Below, one piece after another: positions 1-5,353 of a stretch of 7,840 nt of DNA (the stretch's first letter is position 1; every line of letters starts with the position of its first letter). The position numbers were made by a program, and so were the translations under genes. This stretch comes from an uncultured Verrucomicrobiota bacterium. Lineage in GTDB: Bacteria > Verrucomicrobiota > Kiritimatiellia > RFP12 > UBA1067. The notes under the pieces are model-generated. The model was not told where the DNA came from. It did no database searches and worked only from the letters and a program-made list of their open reading frames with translations. The DNA lies in contig CALYTX010000056.1 of assembly GCA_945487985.1 (NCBI GenBank), positions 1 through 7,840 of the forward strand, in the 5' to 3' direction.

Positions 1-54
1 GGTCTGTAAACACGAAGTGACCCGCAATAAATCACACCTTTGTATTTACAGACC
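1..54. repeat. Inverted repeat / long hairpin after the small membrane-protein gene
   Basis: Bases 1-10 (GGTCTGTAAA) and 45-54 (TTTACAGACC) are exact inverted copies. The pairing continues inward to about base 17 on the left and 38 on the right with two imperfect positions, leaving a loop of about 20 bases. It lies 14 bases past the stop codon of the minus-strand gene at 68-403, so it could end that operon's transcript. The arms are AT-rich, however, and any T-run would lie outside the window, so an element end or a regulatory hairpin is equally possible. Confidence 0.5.
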
Positions 55-67
55 GCTCTGCGCCTTC

Positions 68-403
68 TCACTTTTCTCGCACATCAAACTGCCGAATAAA
101 ATAATTCTTAACTCGGGAGTGTTCGCCGCCAAACCCGCAAGCCCGAAGTGTTACATAGTAATTATTCGTAACGAAATATTCAATCTGATTACCATATCGA
201 TTAGTCATACTATTGACGCCAAAACCCGACCAAACTTCCGGGACAGCCCCCTTTGAGTCATAATAAGACCTAACGACTCGCTCGGCACCAATCATGTCTC
301 CAACAGCCATTGCTTCACGTGGGACCTTGGTAATCAACCCATCAACAACAAATCCCAAAACGAACATCATCAAGCATCCCAATATGTAAAAGATAGACTT
401 CAT
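68..403 (-). CDS. Small membrane-anchored protein, partner/immunity candidate of the RHS-tip protein
   Basis: I do not recognise this 111-aa protein. It begins with one hydrophobic segment (about residues 4-24, rich in I, L, M, F and V), which could be an inner-membrane anchor or an uncleaved signal. About 85 polar residues follow and would lie in the periplasm. The start at 403 is chosen because a near-perfect Shine-Dalgarno sequence (GGGAGGTGA) stands directly before it; a longer open frame begins at 505 but overlaps the neighbour and has no such signal. Only one base separates this ATG from the upstream TGA, so the two genes are translationally coupled. That arrangement, with a small membrane protein behind an RHS C-terminal domain, is typical of effector-immunity pairs. 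The region RYGNQIEYFVTNNYYVTLRACG also resembles the C-terminal half of type II secretion pseudopilins (DxWGNPYxY...LRSxG), although the pilin N-terminal motif is absent. The function is inferred from context only. Confidence 0.75.
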   Translation of the reverse strand: MKSIFYILGCLMMFVLGFVVDGLITKVPREAMAVGDMIGAERVVRSYYDSKGAVPEVWSGFGVNSMTNRYGNQIEYFVTNNYYVTLRACGFGGEHSRVKNYFIRQFDVREK

Positions 404-404
404 C

Positions 405-989
405 TCACCTCCCATTCGCAGGAACTGCATCGAATTCCCTCTGTGCGAAATTCCGGCAATTGTGCCGACCAACGGAATAGACATCTGTCGTGCCAACTTT
501 CTCACGCATCTTTTTCAGCCATTCCCTATCTTGGCATGGTGTTGTTGATTTCTTTTTCACCTGTCGCCCCACAACATCCACCTCCTCAATTTCTCCAACC
601 ATAACGAATCCTGGCAAGGTGAAACTATCAAATCCCAGCCAAGTTGAACTGGGCCAATTCCATTTCCATTCCCCATTATATCCAAATGAGAACGAAGTCA
701 TGCCAATCTTTCGCGGAGGGCAGTCGTCCGACCAAAGGTCCACAGCAACTGATTGGTGTATGCTATCATTAATTAGATTACCGCTGTCATTTCCTTGATA
801 CAAATAAACATCCTTGCCGAGTGGATCGTATTTATATGTTGGAGCATTTTCACAAAAGGCATAGAGGTTATTCCCGCCCTTTTCTTCAATAGGATCACGG
901 GTCATCCACCGCCCCATCTGCGGATTGTAAAAAGCGACCGCCGCATGTACCAAACAGCAGCACACCGACATCAAAGACAATTTCTTCAC
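405..989 (-). CDS. Secreted short RHS-core tip protein with C-terminal His/Cys domain
   Basis: This 194-aa protein has three visible parts. Residues 1-19 form a Sec signal peptide: MKK, a hydrophobic stretch with three Cys, then AAVA as the likely cleavage site. Residues 20-58 match the very end of an RHS-repeat core, with YNPQMGRWMTRDPIEEKGG, NLYAF and a closing DPLG. Residues 59-194 are a variable C-terminal domain. Full RHS proteins carry more than a thousand residues before this point; here the shell is missing and export is supplied by the signal peptide. In the C-terminal domain, H78 (DSIHQSVAVDL) and C178 (HNCRNFAQREFD) are spaced and ordered like the catalytic His and NC-x-x-F motif of circularly permuted papain-fold enzymes such as LRAT and PPPDE, so a hydrolase or acyltransferase is possible. 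The start is GTG at 989, overlapping the lipoprotein stop by four bases (GTGA), with GGGAAGAAG upstream. Whether it is toxic is unproven. Confidence 0.75.
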   Translation of the reverse strand: MKKLSLMSVCCCLVHAAVAFYNPQMGRWMTRDPIEEKGGNNLYAFCENAPTYKYDPLGKDVYLYQGNDSGNLINDSIHQSVAVDLWSDDCPPRKIGMTSFSFGYNGEWKWNWPSSTWLGFDSFTLPGFVMVGEIEEVDVVGRQVKKKSTTPCQDREWLKKMREKVGTTDVYSVGRHNCRNFAQREFDAVPANGR

Positions 990-1912
990 GGCTTCTTCCC
1001 TTTCGGAATTTTGATAACCCTGCGCGAAGCCAATCTCGTCAAGTTAACCGCACCAGGCCTGTATTTTAACGCCAAATTGTAAAAGCACTGGGCATCCGGC
1101 AGCCGTCCGTTCGCTTCATGGCAGTAGCCAACCGTCTCCAGGAAGAAGCTCAAGCAATCAACTGCCTTGAGCGGACACATCAAGCGTTCTCGCTCAAGTT
1201 CAGTCTTTGACAACCCTGACAGCCGATGGTTTCGATCCTTAAAATAATGCTCATCAGCTGGCGTGTCCACTCCATTGCCGTTTGTGTCGACATTGAACGA
1301 CTCTTTGCCATCATCCCAGTAGCAAAGCAAATGTCCGTTTGTCGCCTTCAAGTAAAGAGGATAGCCAAGACGTCGACCAAGAGCAACGATCAATGGGGCA
1401 TAGGACGAACAGGTACCTCGCCGAGATTTCAAAAGTCCTGATATGAATGCATCGTCCGGGTTCTTGAAGAACGCTGGCGAATTGACCTTATATAATTCAC
1501 CCGACTCCACCAACGACATCTGATAGCGGCACTTAAAGTCCTCCTTTATTGTCAGAACCAGGTTAACCGCCCTAAACTTTGCATACGAATTATCGTACCT
1601 CGCGGGATTTCTGTCAAAACTTGGCCTGTATCTCTGTTCGGCAATTTTCGCGACCTCGGCCCATTCGCCTAACTTGCGCAAAAGGCGAGGCATATCAGAT
1701 TGCCCAGCACCAAAAGCCGCATCAGCACAGATTAGATTCATTCGCCCAAAATCAACACATTCCAGCTCTTCTGCCGACAATGAAACGAGATCGTCTATGT
1801 TTGTCGGGCACAACTCACCCTTCAATGAAAGTTCATGCGAATCCGAACAGCCGAGCATCATGCAAATGCCCAGCAGGGATATTGATATCAACGTATAGCG
1901 CTTAACTTTCAT
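986..1912 (-). CDS. Transglutaminase-like (SirB1/Transglut_core2-type) lipoprotein
   Basis: The protein has 308 aa. Residues 1-22 are a lipoprotein signal (MKVKRY, a hydrophobic stretch, then MMLGC), so the mature protein would be lipid-anchored at C22, facing the periplasm. A helical segment follows. A transglutaminase-like core then shows the expected order of a Cys-His-Asp triad: C168 in RRGTCSSYAPL, H194 in NGHLLCYW and D209 in FNVDTN. Residues about 255-290 (FLETVGYCHEANGRLPDAQCFYNLALKYRP) look like one TPR repeat, and the transglutaminase-plus-TPR order recalls SirB1-type proteins. Such domains more often cleave or bind peptides than cross-link them, and no substrate can be named. It is the first gene of a three-gene operon and overlaps the next by four bases. 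ATG at 1912 is chosen because an upstream TTG in frame lies within the -10 box. The ATG has no Shine-Dalgarno sequence. Confidence 0.8.
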   Translation of the reverse strand: MKVKRYTLISISLLGICMMLGCSDSHELSLKGELCPTNIDDLVSLSAEELECVDFGRMNLICADAAFGAGQSDMPRLLRKLGEWAEVAKIAEQRYRPSFDRNPARYDNSYAKFRAVNLVLTIKEDFKCRYQMSLVESGELYKVNSPAFFKNPDDAFISGLLKSRRGTCSSYAPLIVALGRRLGYPLYLKATNGHLLCYWDDGKESFNVDTNGNGVDTPADEHYFKDRNHRLSGLSKTELERERLMCPLKAVDCLSFFLETVGYCHEANGRLPDAQCFYNLALKYRPGAVNLTRLASRRVIKIPKGKKP

Positions 1913-1921
1913 TTGTGCCGT

Positions 1922-1927
1922 ATTATA
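1922..1927 (-). promoter_or_regulatory. Perfect -10 box (TATAAT) of the lipoprotein/RHS-tip operon
   Basis: A consensus TATAAT on the minus strand ends nine bases before the ATG at 1912. A 17-base spacer points to a poor -35 (TACTTT at 1945-1950). If this box is used, transcription would start within a few bases of the ATG, giving a nearly leaderless mRNA. That agrees with the lack of a Shine-Dalgarno sequence there. The region is AT-rich, so a chance match cannot be excluded. Confidence 0.45.
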
Positions 1928-1966
1928 CAAAATTTCATGTGGCTAAAGTAGACAAAACAACTAAGT

Positions 1967-3055
1967 TTCTGACTTTTCGGGACTGAAAGGCATTGGGCCT
2001 CGAACAACGTGCCTGGGGAGAGGCGAGATTGATCACGGTGATATAATCCGCAGCTTCCAAAGGAAAGGAATACTATGAAAAGAACACTCCTACAGAAAGT
2101 ACAGTACCTCATCCAAGAACGGAATCATGAACGCGCCATGCGCGAAGTGCTTCAGATAATCAAGCCGTCAGCATACGCGAACAAGCGCGAGCTGATGACG
2201 GAAGCTGCGAAGCTCCGCGACAAGCACAGCACCCACGCAATCTGCGACGCTCTACAGATTGATCGCGGCACCTTCTACAACCATATTTTCCGCAGCAAAG
2301 GCGAGAACAGCGTCTATGCCATTCGCGACCGGCAACTCAGCGAGGAGATCAAGCGCATCTTCGAGGAGAACGACAGCATCCTCGGCGCGGCGAAGATTGC
2401 CGCGATCATCCGACAGAATGGAACGCCCGTCACCGAAAAGAAGGTTCGCAAGCTCATGCGAGCGATGGGATTGAAAAGCGTCCGTAGCACATCGAAGCAG
2501 ATCTTCCTCCAGCAGCAGCCGAGATTCCCGAATCTCGTCAAGGGGAACTTCAACCCGACAGCCCCGAACATGGTCTGGGCCAGTGACGTCACTGAGTTCA
2601 AGTTCAAAGAGCATCGGTACTTCATCTGCGTCATCCTTGACCTCTACTCGCGCAAGGCCATCGCCCTCCGCATCTCCATGCGCAACAGCACCCACCTCGT
2701 CCTGCTGACGCTTCGCGCCGCCTGCAAAGAGCGCATGTCACCACAAGACATCATCTTCCACTCCGACCGTGGTTCGCCCTACACGTCGATGTCCGTTCGC
2801 AAGTTCTGCCGCGAACACGGCATGAACGTTTCCTACTCACGTCCGCATACACCGACAGACAATCCCGTCATGGAAGCGTTCTTCTCTTCGCTCAAGCAGG
2901 AGAAGCTCTACCGCTGCAATTCTCACTCGGTCGCGGCGTTCTACAAGGCCATCGGCGATTATGTCGCGTACTACAACTCGAAGCGTCCGCATCAGACGCT
3001 CGGCTTCCTCACACCCGACGCCAAGGAAGCGGCCCTTGCAAACGGGGGGTCAGAA
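1967..3055 (+). mobile_element. IS3-family insertion sequence (approximate borders)
   Basis: The element holds a single transposase gene. TTCTGAC at 1967-1973 and GTCAGAA at 3049-3055 are inverted copies, and the right copy overlaps the last codons of the transposase, as is common in IS3 elements. A likely full right end is TGTTCTGACCCCCC when read inward from 3057. The left match is short, with only a few further bases agreeing, and I see no convincing 3-4 bp target duplication. The exact ends are therefore uncertain and the left end may be decayed. Confidence 0.5.
2027..2048 (+). promoter_or_regulatory. Candidate transposase -10 box inside an imperfect dyad
   Basis: TATAAT at 2042-2047 lies 27 bases before the transposase ATG and has no good -35. 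It sits in an imperfect dyad of the form GATT-G-ATCAC-G-GTGAT-AT-AATC, whose core ATCACGGTGAT (2032-2042) is symmetrical about its central base. A protein bound to this dyad would cover the -10, so it may be an operator, but this is only structural evidence. Confidence 0.35.
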
Positions 3056-3061
3056 CACTGA
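2075..3061 (+). CDS. IS3-family DDE transposase (OrfB-type, single ORF)
   Basis: This 328-aa protein would cut and join the ends of its IS element. Residues 1-75 contain a helix-turn-helix-like region (HAICDALQIDRGTFYNH). Residues 85-132 match the HTH_21 segment of IS3 OrfB proteins (LSEEIKRIF, then GAAKIAAIIRQNG, then KKVRKLMRAMGL). The integrase catalytic core follows with D171 (WASDVTEF), D231 (FHSDRGSPY) and E267 (MEAFFSSLKQE), giving a D-D-35-E arrangement. The C-terminal YYNSKRPHQTLGFLTP motif is the family hallmark. It appears intact. The start at 2075 has a good ribosome site (AGGAAAGGA). Most IS3 elements express OrfA and OrfB through a frameshift; here there is no room for a separate OrfA, so this is a one-gene variant or an element that lost OrfA. 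It is the only plus-strand gene in the window. Confidence 0.93.
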   Translation: MKRTLLQKVQYLIQERNHERAMREVLQIIKPSAYANKRELMTEAAKLRDKHSTHAICDALQIDRGTFYNHIFRSKGENSVYAIRDRQLSEEIKRIFEENDSILGAAKIAAIIRQNGTPVTEKKVRKLMRAMGLKSVRSTSKQIFLQQQPRFPNLVKGNFNPTAPNMVWASDVTEFKFKEHRYFICVILDLYSRKAIALRISMRNSTHLVLLTLRAACKERMSPQDIIFHSDRGSPYTSMSVRKFCREHGMNVSYSRPHTPTDNPVMEAFFSSLKQEKLYRCNSHSVAAFYKAIGDYVAYYNSKRPHQTLGFLTPDAKEAALANGGSEH

Positions 3062-3065
3062 CCTT

Positions 3066-3099
3066 TTTCAACGATATTGCTCGCGGATTTCGACGATAT
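3066..3099. repeat. Near-direct repeat TTTCRACGATAT, 22 bp apart
   Basis: The 12-mers at 3066-3077 and 3088-3099 differ at one base (A/G), and their starts are 22 bp apart, close to two helical turns. They lie just past the transposase stop. Such spacing suits a dimeric DNA-binding protein on one face of the helix, but no partner is visible and chance remains possible. The rest of 3062-3156 shows no gene. Confidence 0.3.
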
Positions 3100-3156
3100 G
3101 AAAATCGCACAAAGCGGCCAATCGTCATCACACCCTTGATTTCATTGGCTCAAACC

Positions 3157-3188
3157 GACTTCCGACCCCAGCCAGGGGTTCGGAAGTC
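3157..3188 (-). terminator. Strong hairpin behind tRNA-Ser, possible terminator without a T-run
   Basis: GACTTCCGACCCC pairs with GGGG-T-TCGGAAGTC: a 9-bp perfect outer stem, one bulged base, a 4-bp GC stem and a 5-base loop. It begins 16 bases past the tRNA 3' end in the direction of tRNA transcription, where a terminator or processing stem would sit. Neither side carries a run of T, so a standard intrinsic terminator is not shown. Confidence 0.4.
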
Positions 3189-3204
3189 TGACCGTAGACC
3201 AGAT

Positions 3205-3292
<88 letters not shown>

Positions 3293-3306
3293 GGAAATTA
3301 GTGGAG

Positions 3307-3315
3307 ATTATACCA
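3307..3315 (-). promoter_or_regulatory. Extended -10 promoter of tRNA-Ser
   Basis: The minus strand reads TGGTATAAT, an extended -10 (TGnTATAAT) with a consensus hexamer at 3307-3312. Its end is 14 bases before the mature tRNA 5' end, leaving a short leader for RNase P removal. No good -35 is seen, which an extended -10 can tolerate. It lies in the 73-base gap behind the barrel-protein gene. Confidence 0.65.
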
Positions 3316-3365
3316 TATTCGCGTCTTGTTGGGTTGTCCGTGCAGTTGAAGAAGCAGGTAACTGG

Positions 3366-4235
3366 CTAAAAATGGGCGGCGAAGCCAACAGTAGCGTACA
3401 GCAGGTCGGCGCTCACGCTCGCTCCGGCATCTCTGCGCGCGTTAATCTGACGCCTTGCGGAACCATTGAGAGCATTGAATCCACAAAGGTCCGCGTAAAC
3501 GGTCAGGTACGAGGCCAGTTTATACTCAAGGCGCATGCCGTAATTCACCGTCTGCAAACCCGCGCCCAGCCGATCGCTTTCAAGCAGATGTCCATAGCGA
3601 TTGCGGTTCCAGCGACCCGAACCGCCGCCGAAATTAACATGCGGTACTGCCGAAAACGATTCATTGAGCACAAGTTCGCGCCGGACGCCCGGATAAACGA
3701 ATGTTCCGAGATCCTGAACCACGCGCACCTCCAGAGTCGGAGTCAGAAAAGGCGTCACCAATTCGCCCACATACGTCCACTCGGCATACGTCTCATCGTT
3801 GCAACTCTTGCTCGCGCCCCGATAGCCATCGAGTGTAACATAAATGTAGCCTATCTGCTGATTCAAATGCCAGCCTTCAGTAATCATGAAGTCGTAGCCG
3901 TAAAAGAGATATGGATCCTGCTCGTTGAACAAGTCGCGACGCTGGTAGGAATCAGGACCATCAATGTCGCTATATGCCCACAGTCCGAGCACGATTCGGC
4001 CGAAGCCGGACAAGTGCTGGACGACATCCACTTCACCATACCAACAGCCGCGGTCGGAAATAATGCTACCAAGCGAGAGGCATGCCGTATTGACATCTAC
4101 CTTAATCAGATAATCGCGCCCCCAGCCAGACGCCGACCCGCCGTCCTCTTCAGGCGGCTCGGATCCTGTCGCACCTCCAGCGCATGCCAATGCCAACAGC
4201 CCTACTGCCGACAACTTCACCAGGTATGAGTTCAA
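3366..4235 (-). CDS. Predicted outer-membrane beta-barrel protein
   Basis: The family is not recognised by name. The 289-aa reading opens with a signal peptide (VKLSAVGLLALACAGGATG, then SEPPEE), so the protein is exported. Signal peptidase I after ATG is likely; a lipoprotein cleavage before C18 fits the consensus poorly (ALAC). The mature part is full of alternating hydrophobic/polar stretches with many Tyr, Trp and Gly, for example YGYDF, LNQQIGYIYVTLDGY, YGMRLEYKL and LTVYADLCGF. It ends in Phe (VGFAAHF), the classic C-terminal signal of outer-membrane barrels. The size suits a solitary small porin or TorF-like barrel, but no substrate can be given. The reading starts at TTG (4235), behind a weak GATGGGG. 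GTG at 4220 would give a tidier signal peptide starting MKLSAVG. It follows recA by 53 bases on the same strand. Confidence 0.75.
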   Translation of the reverse strand: MNSYLVKLSAVGLLALACAGGATGSEPPEEDGGSASGWGRDYLIKVDVNTACLSLGSIISDRGCWYGEVDVVQHLSGFGRIVLGLWAYSDIDGPDSYQRRDLFNEQDPYLFYGYDFMITEGWHLNQQIGYIYVTLDGYRGASKSCNDETYAEWTYVGELVTPFLTPTLEVRVVQDLGTFVYPGVRRELVLNESFSAVPHVNFGGGSGRWNRNRYGHLLESDRLGAGLQTVNYGMRLEYKLASYLTVYADLCGFNALNGSARRQINARRDAGASVSADLLYATVGFAAHF

Positions 4236-4288
4236 AGACTACAACCCCATCAAGTTGACCGCACATTGACGCGCAGCCGGCACAACCA

Positions 4289-5329
4289 TCATTTCACTTT
4301 TTTGACTGCGGCACCGGCGGGCGCGCTCTTGACGAGCTCGACGATCTTCGCTGTGACATCGGGATTAGCCTTAAGGTACTCAATCGTCGCCAGCGAGCCT
4401 TGCGCCAACTGCGTATCGCCAAAGCTGAGCCAGCTGCCGCGCTTCTCGACGATGCCGCGATTCAAGGCTGCGTCGAGGACGCTGCCTTCATATGAAATGC
4501 CGCAGGTGTAAAGAATATCAAACTCGGCCTCGGTGAAGGGCGGCGCGACTTTGTTCTTCACCACCTTCACGCGCGTGCGATTGCCGACGACCTGTCCGGC
4601 CGTGTTCTTGATCGCTCCGATACGCTGCACCTGCAGCCGAACGGACGCATAGAACTTGAGTGCCTTGCCGCCAGGCGTCGTCTCAGGATTGCCGAACATG
4701 ACGCCAATCTTCTCGCGGACCTGATTGGTGAAGATGCACAGCGTCTTCGTCGACGCAAGCACGGAGGTAAGCTTGCGCATCGCCTGCGACATCAAACGAG
4801 CCTGCAGACCCATGTGGCTGTCGCCCATGTTGCCGTCGATTTCCGCCTGCGGCGTGAGCGCGGCAACAGAATCAACAACGATTACATCAAGCGCGCCCGA
4901 CTTGCAAAGCTGCTCGCAGATGGTAAGCGCCTCTTCGCCGCTGTTGGGCTGGGAAACAATCAGGTTGTCGAGATCGACGCCAATCTTCTTCGCATAGCCG
5001 GGGTCGAGCGCGTGCTCTGCATCGATGAACGCCGCGACGCCGCCTGCTTTCTGGGCGTTAGCGACGACATGCAGCGCAAGCGTCGTCTTGCCAGAAGATT
5101 CCTGTCCATAACACTCCACAACGCGTCCGCGCGGAAGCCCCCCTACACCAAGCGCCAGATCAAGGCTCAGCGCCCCGGTGGAAACAACCGGAATCTCTTC
5201 GATTTCGCGGTCCCCAAGCCGCATAATCGCCATCTCGCCGAATTCCTTGCGAATCTGCCCGAGCACCGCATCCAAAGCCGTGTTGCCCGTATTTGCCGTC
5301 TTCTTCACCACCTCTTTCTTCTCTGCCAT
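4289..5329 (-). CDS. recA: Recombinase RecA
   Basis: RecA forms filaments on single-stranded DNA, uses ATP to drive strand exchange in recombination repair, and triggers LexA self-cleavage where an SOS response exists. The 346-aa protein is close to full family length. Visible motifs are IMRLGD and STGALSLDLALGVGGLPRGR near the N-terminus; Walker A GQESSGKTT (75-83), with Q where E. coli has P; FIDAEHALDP with the catalytic Glu at 105; Walker B DVIVVDSVAALTP (148-160); GDSHMGLQARLMSQAMRKL; FTNQVREKIGVMFGNPETTPGGKALKF (L2 DNA-binding loop); and RVKVVKNKVAPPF. The C-terminal tail is short and ends in AAVKKVK, so it lacks the acidic tail that restrains E. coli RecA. An AAGGAG site sits four bases before the ATG. 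The 24-base gap to the surface-protein gene leaves no room for a full promoter, and no LexA-like box is evident there. Confidence 0.98.
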   Translation of the reverse strand: MAEKKEVVKKTANTGNTALDAVLGQIRKEFGEMAIMRLGDREIEEIPVVSTGALSLDLALGVGGLPRGRVVECYGQESSGKTTLALHVVANAQKAGGVAAFIDAEHALDPGYAKKIGVDLDNLIVSQPNSGEEALTICEQLCKSGALDVIVVDSVAALTPQAEIDGNMGDSHMGLQARLMSQAMRKLTSVLASTKTLCIFTNQVREKIGVMFGNPETTPGGKALKFYASVRLQVQRIGAIKNTAGQVVGNRTRVKVVKNKVAPPFTEAEFDILYTCGISYEGSVLDAALNRGIVEKRGSWLSFGDTQLAQGSLATIEYLKANPDVTAKIVELVKSAPAGAAVKKVK

Positions 5330-5353
5330 AACTCTCCTTGCTTTCTTTTTAAG

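Noticed and set aside
1..67. Integron attC site at the left inverted repeat
   Set aside because: The arms lack the GTTRRRY/RYYYAAC core boxes expected of attC.
404..505. Upstream extension of the small membrane protein to the start at 505
   Set aside because: It would overlap the RHS-tip gene by about 100 bases, lacks a ribosome site, and would bury the hydrophobic segment, whereas 403 has a near-ideal Shine-Dalgarno sequence.
4289..5329. Gln in place of Pro in the RecA Walker A motif as a defect
   Set aside because: The position is outside the essential GKT residues and varies between bacterial RecA proteins; all catalytic residues are present.
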